Shown: positions 11,166 to 22,844, counted from the first letter of the stretch. The stretch: DNA of 37,692 nucleotides from Krasilnikovozyma curviuscula (GCA_014825775.1 MVAQ01000217.1:1-37692); one strand, 5' to 3'. The notes: a model not told the origin generated them from the sequence alone. Numbers and translations: made by a program.

Positions 11166-14100
11166 CTAGAACTTTGGATAAAGCGCGTTATCCGTCAAGG
11201 ATGAGGCACCATCCTCCCCTTCAAAAGTAACACGTTTGTAGGGGCTCGATCCAGGATCGTTGACACCGATCCATTCCCAAACAGTGACGATATCACCACC
11301 ACGTCCTTCTTCATCTTTAGCCTGTACGTTCGAGTTAGTCTTGACGGCCTGCTCTACTCGAGACCAGATGCGTTGCTTGGTTGCGAGAGAGGCTGTTGGA
11401 GGCAATAGCATATCTCGCAGATGCACTGGAGCAATGTAAGGTTCCGGGTTTACACTAGGGTCGGAGTAGTGTGAGAGTTCCTTGAAAATTGGAAAGAGAA
11501 AAGTGAACAATGCATTTAGTAGCAGGCTCGATGAAAAAAAAATCACAGAAGCGAAACCCCCCACCTTTTCTCTCAACGTGGATAGAGCGATCTGGACGAG
11601 TTTCTTCACTTGGGCAGTTTCCGAGATATAAGACAATATCCTGGATCTCAGGTAGGCAATTGCGGCGAGAATAGCAGCAGTACCTGAGCCAAGACGAAGA
11701 TATTAGCGACACAATGAAGGCGAAAGCTGCACGTTATATTTACCTGCAAGTTGACTTCTCCAAGCTCTGATCTTTTCTTCAATCATCAACTTTGCGCGAC
11801 AAGACAAAGTGAACTCTGCTTTGGTTGCTGCAAGCCATCGTTTCCCATCAGGGTGAGTGCCGGCAACGAGCTCTCCATGCTCGATAAGATCATCGATGGC
11901 CATGTTAAAGATTTCGATGAACTGCTCCTCCGAAAAGGAGGACTACAAAGAGACAAGATATTGGGGGGAAATATCAGCTCCTAGAGCTAAATGACACCCA
12001 GAAGGACCTCGAGACTCACAGATCTACGCTCCATGAAGTCGTTTCTGACATCGTCCTCATCCACAGCGAAGGCTTCTGGACGACTGGATTCCTTTGTTCC
12101 TTCGCAAATCATGTCTCCTTTGGTAGCTTCCAAGTCCTTTTCAACAGCCTGAGCCAGTTGACCAACCAGTCTCCTCTTCTCGGTATCAGCAACACAGGCA
12201 GGTGGGAAAGCAACCGGTCCGACTCCAGGTAAACCATCAAGTACTGCCTGTCCCAAAGATTCGAACAAGGAGTGTTTGAGAATGTATTCCTTCGTGCACG
12301 AGATGACATGACCGTCTTGACAAATCGCATGGACTGGGCAGGGAGCACATTCATCCGGTCTCCTCAAGAATGGAAGCAGTGGGATGGCAGAAGCATCACA
12401 CCCGACCTCTTGACCAGAGACAGCATCAATTTTTTTGAATGATTCACCATTGACGTGCCTATTAACACATTCGTGAGCGGCAGAGAGGGCTTGTCGACGG
12501 CTGGAGAGAACCGAGTTTGTTGATGAGAGATGATCACAGAAACCGATGGAGGCCGATTGGGTCGAATACTGCATCAAATACCAGAACAGTAACAACAAGA
12601 AAGCTGAGGTTGTTGCAAGTATTTTTGGAGCAGGGATGACAAAGGTGGAGGGTTCTGGTACGTGCATCGCTGGACGCAGGATGGACTTGCTGGTCTTCTT
12701 GGTGAGCGTTCGAGAGTGTTGCTGTTGCGGATGATGACCGGACTGCCCCACCTTGAAAGGAGCAGATTTTCTTTTCCCAGTGATCGATGCCGAGTTGGAA
12801 GGAATGGCTGAGGCTATGCTCTTTGAGACTGCGTCGTTGTTTTCTCTGTAGATCTCGTCTGGGTCGTCGCCGTCTATGATTTGGCCAGCTGCATTTTGGC
12901 GAACACGGAAAGAGCTACTTTCATCGAAAATGTTGTCTTCAGGTAATATCTCTTCTGTTTCATCTTTAGATTTGAAGGGTTTGGAAGGAGTACCAGTAGA
13001 GTGTCGAGATCTCCATTCTGAGCCTGGGGAAAGGAGAGAGGAAGGAGGTGGCATGAACCGCTGAGCAAGCAAACTCGCTGGGACGGATTCACTCTTGACC
13101 ATTCCTCGAGGTTTCTGAGATGAGGACGGGGGTGGCTTATCGGATTCAGATGTCGCTGGCGAATGGAATGCGTTGAGATCATTGATCTTATAGCTGGTGG
13201 GGGTAGGCTGGGCTGATGATTGTCGCCTGCTAGATGAACCGCCAGTAGATGACTGGATGATACAACTATATTTGTAAAAGAAAAGCGCGAAATTTTATAT
13301 TGATCAATGCTTACCTTTCTCCTCTTCTTCCTCGACGCCTCGTCTGGAGTCTCTCCGCCACTTTGAAACGGGTTGTAGTCTGAGTAACCGCTCTCTCGAA
13401 GTTCAGCTTCAGTAGAGTTCTCCTTGAGAGAAACTCTTCTACCCTTTCGTTGTTTTGTGACCTCGTCCTCAACCTCTTCCTTCATCTTCCCTTTCAACGA
13501 CTGCTTCTGCGGCTCGTCTTCCGAGTCACTTGTTGGCTGCTCAAAGTTATCTATTACTGGTGGGGCCAATGACGCTCTTGATCGTGCTTTCTTGAGAGCT
13601 GGACCTGCTGAGAGGACAGTGGATGAAGGGGATTTGGGAATGCTGGATGAAGGTCGCTTGACACCGCGAGGAGCAGTTGGTCGCTAAGTGAAACAGTTGA
13701 TGTTTGTTAGGAAATGTGGTTCAGTTCAGATTATGATTTGGACTGGGAAAGTACTACGTACCTCGTCAGCGCTGACCGGTTCCATTTCCTCATCGCCGGA
13801 GATATTATGGGACGATGACCTTCTCGACCTTGATGGCTTTTTCTCTGGTACAGTCAAGCTTCCACTACTGACCACGTTGTCCAACGTCTTCCTCGGTCGC
13901 CCACGACCTTTCGGAGTGATTGATTTCGGAGGAGGAGGAGAAGGATCAGCAGGGATGTCAACCTGCTTTTTTGAGAGAAGCCGACCACCCAATCCATCGA
14001 AATAGCTGTCAGAGATGGCCGAATAAACGGGCTAGTAAGGACAATGACGATATATACTGACAAGTTCCAATGACGAAGTTGTCGAGCTGGTTTCTCCGTC

Positions 14101-14416
14101 TTCAGAAGGGGTAGGTATGTGTTCTACACCACGGGAGCTGGCAACAACGCCCCTTCTCGAACTGAGGATGGATTCCCTCCTGCTCCAGACACGATCTAAG
14201 AAAGATTGAACGAGCTCAGACTTCTTAGCAGAAGCAGAATAGTTCACACCGTTGGCTATAAGGATGGACCTAGCAGGAATAGTGGTGATTTTGTTAGTGA
14301 GGCTCGCGCTGCTGGTCCCTTTGCAAAATCCTTCTGGCCAGCAATACGAACCTAAGCTTTGGCATGGTGAGGCTTTGTGGGTTAAATCCATCGGCAAGAT
14401 ACTCTTCTGGATCCAT
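11166..14416 (-). CDS. SRC1: Inner nuclear membrane protein SRC1/HEH1 (LEM-like, MSC domain)
   Basis: Eight exons, 14416-14352, 14269-14062, 14031-13762, 13683-13315, 13252-12020, 11942-11744, 11683-11565 and 11480-11166, give 925 residues. The N-terminus (about 1-55) is a HeH/LEM-like fold: MDPEEYLADGFNP, then LTMPKLRSILIANGV and SASAKKSELVQSFLDRV. An AT-hook-like core (KGRGRPRK) follows near residue 120, then a long Ser/Lys-rich nucleoplasmic linker with basic NLS-like clusters (SRKKRRK). The first transmembrane helix is at about 515-533 (ILATTSAFLLLLFWYLM). The luminal part carries the spaced cysteines DECAPCP..IC..ISC. A shorter hydrophobic stretch near 783-794 is probably the second TM. 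The C-terminal Man1-Src1 (MSC) winged-helix-like domain runs to the end. Family members anchor chromatin and rDNA and recruit ESCRT for nuclear-envelope surveillance. Length is close to that of yeast Src1 (834). Confidence 0.9.
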
Positions 14417-14672
14417 CTTGAGTGTCAGAAGACTGGATGGCTTGAATTCGACTTGCTGGCGTTAGCGAAGTGTCGGAGCTGACGCAGGAGAGGTTTGTTT
14501 TGTCGAGCCAAAAATCAAATCCAAAAACGGACGAAATTCCAGCGAGTGCTCTGACGTGCTTAAAACAATTTGAAGAGCTCTGTAGATACCTCTGTACTCA
14601 TGTTTCCTTTCCATGCGGGAAGAAGTCCCAGAAAAATTGGTATCAAAATCACTCAACAAAATCACCCGCGAT

Positions 14673-16458
14673 CTAATGCTCGTGTTGATTAAGAGCTTGG
14701 TACCCACTCCCCCGGGAGCTGGAAGATCCAGGTAGCTTCGGATTTTTCTGCATCCATGACCAAGGCCACCAACTGTTTGAGATAGCCTTGGACCTCTCCT
14801 CAACTGCCTCTGCCTCGCCGTTGTTCAAAACGCGGTACTTCTTCCCTCTCCACTCAATCTGGTCGCCTAGCACAGCCATCAACCAGATCGGAAACGCCAG
14901 GACCTCTCTTCCAATCCACGCCAAGGTGAAGTTCAGTAATCCCCCTACGGAAGCGAGCACTCTAGCCTGGCCTGCGTTCGTCGCGAGGGAAAGACACACT
15001 GCGCAATCGGCCGCGAACCAGGCTGAGTAGTGTAGAAGAAAGATTGCTAGGATAGGTACTGAGGGGAAGAACCGATGCAGCGATAAGGTGAAACAGATGC
15101 CGAGGACGAGAGATTCGGTGAGGGGCTCAACCAGAGTAGCTGCGAGCGTCATGCGTTTGCGGACTCGGATCCAGCGCATGCGTCTAGACACGTAGCCTCT
15201 GAGAGACATTGGTCCTAGAGCATTGAGTGCTGGTGTTTGAAGAAGTCTTGAGTACGATAGTAATGATAGTAAACACCGTGTTAGTGGAAGGCGCGCAGAG
15301 GCTTTGCGGAGAGCTTACCTATGGCTCAGCTGAAGTTCGTGCCATATCCCTAGACCAATCATATTGTCTTCAGCTAAGAATTTGCCATAGGCTTCTAGTC
15401 CCGATGCCACTCCCAGAGGCGGTCCGTTGTAATTTGGTGGATGGGGTGTTCTAGTTCCCGTCAGTTTGACAAGGTCAGATTTGAGGTACAGGTTCGATTT
15501 TCCCATGACACATGAATCCACTTTGAGCCTATTGAGAATTAAGCGTACAGTTGAGTTCACGACTTTAACAGCAAGCATGGGATAAAGCGGTGTGAGCCTA
15601 CTTGTTGATGGCCATGTACATCCTCGCATGGTTCGTATTCAAGAATGCTCTCTCTAACCGACTTCCCCAATCGAGCTCCGTCCCAACACCAAACGGGACT
15701 TGATGAACCAGCCCAACCCTTGTACTTCCTCCTTCAGAATCATTGCTTGTCAGCGCCTGGACGGCTTCAAGGAGCGTGTGCCTCGAGATAGAGATGCCGC
15801 TGTCGAGCACCCAAATGACGTTGTACTTCGACAGAGAGAGGGGTGAGATCAAGTTGGCGATCTTTGGGTTTGGGATCGATGCGTCGGCGCCTGGAACAGC
15901 CGAGTTGACAGGTGAGCAACCGCGAGAAGTGAGGAAGAAAAAAAAGTCGCGTTTGGTAGGCACTCACCGATAACGATCCTCGTCTGGACATCAGTAAACT
16001 TTTTGATGAGTTCTCTAACTACCACGAGAGCCTGGTCGTCTTCATCCGCGACTGAGAAGATGATTTCGAATTTGTCTTTCGGGTATTCTTGAACAAAACT
16101 CGAGAGGAGGTTCTCGTATAAGTTGGGGTCAAGACCTTTCAGGGGACGAAGGATTGAGACACCGGGTAGGCTTGGCAATGATGATGAGGATGGTGGTGGT
16201 GTACTAAAAGAGTCTGATTTGGATTTGTACCTCGAAAAGCTGAATAACGACGACGTATGTGCTAACGTCAACAAATTGGGTCCAAATAGCCCTAGAAAGT
16301 AAGAAATCTCACGCTTCTCGCAGTCCTACTAGGGAGATGGACCAGTAGATACAGTACCAGGTAAGGAGAACACCAGAGAGGGCGTCGAATGTCGTCGACG
16401 TCGACCCACGGCCGTCCATCGTGTCTGAAGGCAAGTTCGAGCCAGGTATAGGTGCCAT
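14673..16458 (-). CDS. GCS1: Ceramide glucosyltransferase (glucosylceramide synthase)
   Basis: Exons 16458-16313, 16239-15968, 15890-15602, 15528-15319 and 15246-14673 give 496 residues. It transfers glucose from UDP-glucose to ceramide, making fungal glucosylceramide at the Golgi/ER membrane. Catalytic GT21 motifs are in order: D1 in VADEDDQA (DED 114-116), D2 in VIWVLDSG (D169), D3 in FLAEDNMIG (D290) and the (Q/R)xxRW motif RRMRW at 327-331. Supporting text includes GLVHQVPFGVG, AFLNTNHARMYMAINK and VMGKSNLYLKSD. An N-terminal TM anchor (SGVLLTWYCIYWSISLVGL) and several C-terminal hydrophobic helices fit the family. The acceptors of exons 2 and 5 were set by phase: the nearer TAG at the first site would leave a 21-nt intron, and the AAG at 15247 restores QTPALNALGPM before the conserved RRMRW block. 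The gene is absent from Saccharomyces. Confidence 0.93.
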
Positions 16459-17581
16459 GTACGACAGAGAGGATCAACTAGTGCTGAGACTTGTTACCGT
16501 GAGCTAAACATCGGTGCTACCAGAGAATAGATGGGATCTTTAAGTTGCTCGTCAGAGGCGACACGGGGCTAGGTAAACAGCGGCGCAACCAGAGGGAACA
16601 AAGTGAAGGAAATTGAGAAGAGTTTGGACTAGGCTGGAATAGGAGTCCCTATAGAGAAGATTTGAAAACGAGTACTGTAGCCAGTTCGATTCGACAATCT
16701 CTGTCGCAATACAAAAACAATTATGTCCGTGTCACTCGTCCTACTCATGAAATGGGGTTTCCTTATCAATCTTTGTACCCATATATATCTAAGAAGATAG
16801 ATCGATGGGAACGACGGCGATTCAGCTGAGATGAAGACCACGTTGATGCGTATTCCGGTGCTGAGAAGATGTGTTTTGTCAGGACCGTGAGAAACAATGC
16901 GCCGTAAAATATGCCCAGTGAAAGCAGTGATGGGAGAGAAGAAGGGACAAGATCTCATGACGGAAAAGAAACGATGATCAGTTAGGGGAGCACCATTTAC
17001 CTCGAGAGCTGGCGACAACATGCTCGCAGTGACCGAACAGGGAGGAGGTTAGCAGTGGCCCGATTGAGACGGCAGTAAAAGACTTATAGTCAAAAAAGCT
17101 ATCTAACCCTCAGCATGATGTTTGGCTGTACCTCAATCGACTAAAGACGGTGCTCAAGCTGGCGCCTCGGAAGAAGTCCATCAAAGGCCAAGGAACTATT
17201 ACAAGGACGTCGTTGATCCATCATTGCAGAGCCACTGGTTCCCTCAATTGGTACTTACGAACTTCTACTACAATCAAGAAGAAATCGACGAGCTCGAGAG
17301 AAACGCAACTACGTCGCAGATGTTGTCCGGCGGTGGGAGGCGAGAACTGTCACCGAAGGAAGGTGAACAAGGCAAACAAGGAAGTACGTCGGCAGCAACG
17401 TTACCCAACATATCTACTGGGATACAGTCCTCTGTACTCATAAGAAAATTGGCTCCAAAATGTAAACAAAAGGCGGGCCATTTGAAATCCGCGATCGCCC
17501 TTCGACGGGTTAGGAAAGGACAGGCAGCGACTGGCTCGCCTCCAACCAACCTGCCCCCACCAAAGCCTGACAAAAGCACAA
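16459..17581. other. Divergent intergenic region GCS1/MAF1
   Basis: About 1.1 kb lies between two divergently transcribed genes and so contains both promoters. Open frames are present at 16629-17021 (-, starting at an ATG) and 17122-17646 (+, no ATG before about 17320, overlapping the first MAF1 exon). Neither shows a recognisable domain. Confidence 0.5.
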
Positions 17582-19622
17582 ATGAAGTTCCTGGACACGC
17601 CAGAGCTGACCAGGCTGCAGGATATCCTGTCTTTCTCTGGACCTGAATGTAAAGTCCACACTCGGTTCGAGGTGAGTTGCCCTCATCTGTCTCCTCCTCA
17701 TCGAGCTTGCACATTGGCCCTTTGGTTCATCATTCCGTGAGAGGAGAACTATTGTAATGATTCCTGGTGATCAATTCACTGAAGAAGGGTAGGGTGCTGA
17801 GTGGTTGGGTCTCTCAGGCGTGGGGACAGTCTTATCATGGTGTTCCCAGCGTCAAAACACGCGGTGGACACGCCTTGGCCAGTATTGGCCTTGTTTTTTG
17901 AGACTTTTAGGTCGTCCAGTCGCCAATTGTCGGTATCAGGGTAAAACATGTCATGCTGTAGTTCAGTATAAGCGTTACCTGGATATCCAACTCTGGCTGG
18001 ATTTGTGGATTACTGTTCCCCTCTCTATGCCCTTCGTCGTCATTTATTCAATGGGGGACGAGAGAAACGTTGCTGATTGCTATTTCTTTTCTTGTTCCCT
18101 TGTACTGATCCCCTTATAGGCCTACTCTTGTAAATCAATATCCAAGGAACGGAAGCTCTTCAACCAACTGGAGAAGACGTATGCTGAACAAGAAGAATCC
18201 GAGTAGGTCGCTCCAATTTCCTCTGTGCTGTTACTCCCCGCCCCGTCTCTTTCGAGTGACAGGTCGGGATGTACCTCTTCGTGACCCAACCTGGCATCGT
18301 TACTGAACGTACCTATTTTCTATCCTTCGACTTTAGGCTATACTCAATGAGTCCAGAAATGAGAGAAGCCAACCTTGAATCTTGTTTCGGAAGATTAGAC
18401 CAAAAGGACAGTCGGTAAGCAACGACCCCACCATTCCATCTCCTCTGTTTATCCTACCTAAACACCCTTCTAAAACTCTTTTCTATGTAGTCAAACCTGG
18501 TTCAATCTCATTGCAACCTTGAACATTGCTTTCCCAGATTACGACTTTACCTCCGTTCGCCCCGACCACTTCTCCAAGGAAGGATCTGTCGTCGAATTCC
18601 TCAAGATGCTTAGTGAGACGGTTCTGGAGCTGAGAGGAGACAGTAAGAGTTCAAGTGGCGAAATTGCTCCGTGAGTCCCTTCTCTCCAAACCAAAAAAAG
18701 CCGCCTTGCGGTCTTTTCAAAGTCATCAAACTGAGCACACCTCCTCAACGTCTGAAACATCATGAACACAAGGCGATCGTATGGCTCATACCCAGCTTCA
18801 TCCTCCCTCCCTCTCCCACCACACTCGACGTCGTACCACTCCCCAACGCTCTCAACCTCGACCTCGACCCCGTCTTCCGTAACCCATCCACACCTTCACC
18901 GTATCCTCTCGAACGTTATCGATCTGGAGAACTGCGAAGTGTACTCGTACTCGCCCGACGGTGAAAGTGATCCTCACGCCGACTCATCGAGCGAGGACGA
19001 ACCGTGGGGCGGCGAAGATGAGTTTGATGACTTGGGCGACGGCTTGGACTTCGATGAAGACTTCACTGCTGGAAGTGGGAGTCATCATCATAGTGATTTC
19101 GGAAGTGTTGGTGGATTCAAGATGACGGGCATCAATACTGAAGGGCTCGGAGGAGGACGCCAACGTCGGAAGAGGAGAAAGTCGTCCAACTCGAAGAGGA
19201 AGGGCGCATTCGAGTTTGACTTTCTCGAAGGAGACTCAGACTCTGATTCGGATGAGTTTTCTCCCTCGTCCCTCTCGACAAAGAAGAAGGGCGAGGATTC
19301 GGGCTACTTTTCCTCCCCGCACCTAATGCCTTCAGACTCGACTCTCAACAACGACACCCATCGTGACGATGAGGACGGTGGATTCGCAGCGCCAACGCTC
19401 TCCGCACTTCCTCTTGTCCCAATTCCGGTCAAGAAACGGAACCATCCCTTCCAGCTGACGACAGGCACCGAAAACTCGCCCACACTGTGGAGTGTCAACT
19501 ACTTCCTCGTGTCGAAGAAGATGAAGAGGGTTTTGTTCATCAGCGTGTGGGCCAGGAAGAGGAAATTTGGTGGGGTCGGAAGTTTCGGAGGAGCTGGTGG
19601 TGGATCAAATTGGAGGATCTAA
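17582..19622 (+). CDS. MAF1: MAF1, repressor of RNA polymerase III
   Basis: Exons 17582-17671, 18120-18202, 18337-18414, 18491-18670 and 18773-19622 give 426 residues. Maf1 binds Pol III under stress or nutrient limitation and shuts down tRNA and 5S synthesis; TORC1/PKA phosphorylation keeps it inactive. The conserved boxes are clear. Box A is MKFLDTPELTRLQDIL with CKVHTRFEAYSCK. Box B is TWFNLIATLNIAFPDYDF with RPDHFSKE. Box C is LWSVNYFLVSKKMKRVLF near residue 395. ENCEVYSYSPDGESDP sits between B and C, followed by a long acidic/Ser-rich insertion (about 180-370) with basic NLS-like patches (RQRRKRRKSS) and many possible phosphosites. The start is the ATG that begins box A, as in all Maf1 proteins. 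Intron 1 (449 nt) is several times longer than the other introns here. The gene is convergent with the NTF2-like gene. Confidence 0.93.
17672..18119 (+). other. Unusually long intron 1 of MAF1
   Basis: This intron of about 448 nt compares with 50-130 nt for nearly all other introns in the window. It starts with GTGAGT and ends in a pyrimidine-rich TTATAG. A 105-codon frame (17805-18119) stays open without recognisable content. No clear C/D or H/ACA snoRNA could be delimited by eye. Confidence 0.7.
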
Positions 19623-20197
19623 AGGAAACCAGAAATACTTCTCAGTTGACGTAATCATCACAGCGTCTTCTCACCTCGTACCACCATCAAATCTTCTCTT
19701 TCTAATCAAAAGCATGCAGCATTCTTTGAGGCCTCTTACAAACTTTCAGCCTTCGAAATCTCGGTCAACCCTTACTGTAAATTTGGAATAAGCGTAATCC
19801 ACCTCTGTTTATCGCCCTATAAATCACAACATCAACGCTTTCGAACCATCTCCAATATTGGACAATTCAACACTACCTACATGCTTCTTTCTTGTTCCTT
19901 ATTTGATTCTTCCCTCTTTGAGCTGTATTCTTTCCATTTCGATTTGACTTCTGGCAGGAATGTGAGAGATCCCTGCTTTACAAAACCCTTCTTGTTTCTT
20001 CTCATTATTCCCGATACCCCTCTCTGTTACCTTATACTTGAACTATTCTGAGTGGTTATGTAAATACGCATGTGTTTCTGTTTTGCTCCAAATTAAGAAA
20101 GGAGCCGAAATCGATATTCATAACAAGGCAAAGGCTGGGGGAATGATTTCTCCATCGAACTCCACCACCCTCTCACCTGCAGAGAGTGGCCTAACAT
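19623..20197. other. Convergent 3' spacer between MAF1 and the NTF2-like gene
   Basis: About 575 bp, T/C-rich, lies between two converging stop codons. It must hold both 3' untranslated regions and polyadenylation sites. No gene was seen. Confidence 0.6.
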
Positions 20198-20772
20198 TTA
20201 GAGGTTCTTGTTTTTCGCCAATGTATCCTCAACCAGCGCCGAATCTTCGTAGATTCTGCTCTTCACCATGGTTTCACCCTCGAACTCCGCGATCCAGCAG
20301 AAGCTGTCAGGAATCAAATCAGCGACGTCTGCCTCATATGCCCACCAGATGAATAGACTCACTGGTTCTGGAAATCTCCTCCAGCTTTGGTTATGCCTTT
20401 GACGAAAGCTTCGATGATGGCGGTGGTACCGTTGTTGACGATGAAGATGTTTGTGATGGTCGTCTTGGGGCCGGGAGAGGCAAGACAACCTGCCAGGCCA
20501 CCAGCTTCAGCAAAGAGCTCTGTTTTGTTCTGAAGACCAAAGAAGGAGGGGGTTCATTTCAAATTAAGTTGTGGACGCCGACGCCAAAACAAAGTCAAGG
20601 AAGGTGCATTCTTCATACTCACTTTACAAGTCCCACCGTAGTTTCTTTCTCCTTTGACAGGACATACGATGACTGTCTCGATCTCTTCTGAGAATTGGCC
20701 CCAGAATTTGGCGACGTCTCTGTCAAGGAAAGGTTGGAAGATTTGTTGGATGAGTTCGACAGTTACGGGCAT
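20198..20772 (-). CDS. NTF2-like / SnoaL-like protein
   Basis: Exons 20772-20623, 20529-20363 and 20303-20198 give 140 residues, the usual size of a single NTF2-like domain. An N-terminal helix (VELIQQIFQPFLDRDVAKFWGQ) is followed by a strand with VIVCPVKGERNYGGTCK, a KTELFAEAGG helix, the strand-turn TNIFIVNNGTTAIIEAFVK, and the diagnostic end NHFCWIAEFEGETMVKSRIY with EDSALVEDTL, where the carboxylates that line the pocket of SnoaL-type proteins usually sit. These cone-shaped folds bind small hydrophobic ligands or act as isomerases or hydrolases; the substrate here is unknown. The splice that makes NHFCW was chosen because it gives a 59-nt intron and the conserved H/Y-C-W pattern. A strong TATA box lies 83 nt upstream, suggesting inducible expression (inference). 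Confidence 0.8.
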
Positions 20773-21273
20773 TGTGAGTAGCTGAGATGGGCTCAGATGG
20801 ATTTCTGTTGTTCTGAATAGATGTTATTAGTGGGAAGAGGGCAAGTTGGCGCCCTTTTTATAGGTCGTTGAGAAGAAGTGGAGCAGGCGGACGAGGCGGA
20901 CGCTGCAAAGACATATCGGTCTCGCAGCTGAAACCGAAGCTTCGGTGGGCTTTCCAATCACCGTTTTGACCTAAAACTAGAAAGAATGCCCCGGGCCAAA
21001 AAATTGTCTTCTTGTACAGGTAACGGCGGAACGACACCAACTCATCCACCTCTCAGCTTCCTGACCGAGGTATCTCCTTGCCTTTTTATGTCTTCCTTCC
21101 ACCTAATATCGCTAAATTAAAACAGGATATGGTCATAATCGGTTCCACAACCCACTTGAAAGCAGCAACGAGTACATCGTGCCCCTCCACCCCATACTAC
21201 GCTCATAGTTCAATCGACCAGCGACCAGCAATGGGTTTTCTCATAATTTAAAGCTCAAATAGATATAATTCAT
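20773..21273. other. Promoter of the NTF2-like gene and 3' region of ADK2
   Basis: About 500 bp. It contains the TATA box at 20854-20862. The rest shows no gene. Confidence 0.6.
20854..20862 (-). promoter_or_regulatory. TATA box of the NTF2-like gene
   Basis: On the minus strand the sequence reads CTATAAAAAGGGCG, an almost perfect TATA element 83 nt upstream of the ATG at 20772. It is the clearest core promoter element in the window. Confidence 0.7.
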
Positions 21274-22844
21274 CTACAGCAGACTTTTCTCAGAGAGGTG
21301 GTCCAAATTGACAGAATGGTGGTGGGGCTCGTTGTCCTGCGACTCCACAAAGGGCTGTACGAGCCTCGACAGCTCTGGCCAAACTTCATCCGACGTTTCA
21401 CCGTGTAGACTACATGAAAACAACAGATCAGTGTTGTCCGTCGTTAGTAACGAGCACAAGCACAAGCAGAGGTTTCGTAAAAAGCAGAGAACGCATACCT
21501 AAACTTCATACCGGGCTTCGTCTTCCTGTAGTAATCCAACAAAGGAGCAGTATGTTCTTTGAAAAGTTCTAGCCGACGTCCAAATATCTCGGGCGTGTCG
21601 TCAGGTCGTTTCGAAAGCGGTTCACCTGTAATGTCTATGACACGAGGAGAAGAAAACACAGTGAGCGAAACTGAACGATACCGCATGGGGAGAAAGGGAG
21701 AAAGAGTACACACCATCTCTTCCAGCTACCTTCGGAGCGTTGTAGGATGAGTTGTAGACTCGACCAGAAGGAATGTGCACGTATCGATCTGTGGTGATAA
21801 GGATGCACGTCAAAACCAGACTGATAGCCGTAACTAGACAAATGTTTGCCTTACCTGCTATACGACGGAGAATCAAATCATCATCTACAGCGAGGTTGAT
21901 GATCAAGTTCAATCTGAAAACCAAAAAGTTAAACTATCAGCCCGCTGTCTTGAGGAAACGTCAAAGGGGCTTACGGCTTCTTCTCTCTAGCCAGCACCTT
22001 GTCTAACTGAACACCTTGGTGTAGAGTTCTAGGAAATCCATCTAATAACCAATCTTGACCTCTGAGCCTTCTAAGTTCTTTAAGCACAATGCTGAGCATG
22101 ATCTACAATTGAACGGGGCTTTCGTTATCAGTTTCAGTCAAAGTTCAGCTATTAGTTCGTTTCAGCTCACATCATCAGAAACAAACTCTATTGTAAGGAA
22201 CGGAAGAACGAGCGATCAGTCTCAATAAGCAGAGAAGCGGGGACCGGTGCTCTTGCTCACCTCCTTTGGCAACCAAACTCTCAGCTGCTTTTCCCAGCTC
22301 CGTCTTCAGCACGATCTCCCTCCGCAGAACATCCCCAACAGTAATCAGGTTAATGCTAGGAAAAGTAGTGACCAGTCTGGACGAGAGGGTGCCTTTTCCA
22401 GAGCCCTGAGGAATGAACACAGGCTAAGCTCGTTGACCGTCCGGGCTTCACTGAAGACGTATTGAACAAGAGCTTAAACGGGACTTACAGGTTTTCCAAA
22501 CATGATCATTCCTGTAACATCAACAACATGGTCAACCTTCATCTCCTTTTGACGAATGACAGCCTCATCATCACCTTGGCGAAAAGAAGGAAACGAGGTT
22601 ACTCACTAAGGTTATTTCGACCAGGTGCTTCCAGTCCGAGGTCAAGACCATCATCAGGAACAAGACTCGATATCGTCGTTGGGATATTCGAAGCTGGTTC
22701 AGAGGTGTGAATCTGTCGTCGGGAGGTGAAACTGATGTGCTGGGGTAATGTCGAGATGGTACTGGTGGTGAGATTCCTGCTGAGGGGGAGAGATGTCCTC
22801 GAGGTGCTTCCAAAGATAGAACCAGCTGTAAATCCACTCATCAT
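21274..22844 (-). CDS. ADK2: Adenylate kinase, mitochondrial ADK2 type (GTP:AMP phosphotransferase)
   Basis: Nine exons, 22844-22607, 22511-22489, 22405-22261, 22187-22171, 22102-21975, 21913-21855, 21788-21714, 21634-21499 and 21409-21274, give 318 residues. It catalyses phosphoryl transfer between nucleoside triphosphate and AMP. The P-loop is GKPGSGKGT at 85-93. The AMP-binding region has TVGDVLRREI, DWLLDGFPRT and LDKVL. The LID has DRYVHIPSGRVYN with GRDDITGEPLSKRPDD, the long-LID type without zinc cysteines, as in eukaryotic AK2/AK3. About 80 residues rich in Ser/Thr/Arg precede the P-loop, consistent with a mitochondrial presequence and extension; yeast Adk2 has a much shorter one. Exons of 23 and 17 nt are remarkable: the latter encodes only EFVSDD. 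The gene is divergent from SPC1, with 81 bp between the starts. Confidence 0.92.

Noticed and set aside
16629..17021. 130-codon minus frame upstream of GCS1
   Set aside because: It has an ATG but unlikely composition and no domain, and it sits where the GCS1/MAF1 promoters must be.
17122..17646. Long + frame just upstream of and overlapping the first MAF1 exon
   Set aside because: It begins at TTG, not ATG, has no recognisable domain, and its 3' end overlaps the certain MAF1 start in another frame. A text such as SHWFPQLVLTNFYYNQEEID is somewhat protein-like, so it was not dismissed lightly.
17274..17714. 146-codon minus frame over the MAF1 5' end
   Set aside because: Shadow of the + strand, rich in Cys/Pro/Ser, no start context or domain.
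17582..19622. Initial idea that this gene is an SGT1/ecdysoneless-like acidic protein
   Set aside because: Boxes A, B and C of Maf1 are all present in order; the acidic stretch is an insertion between B and C.
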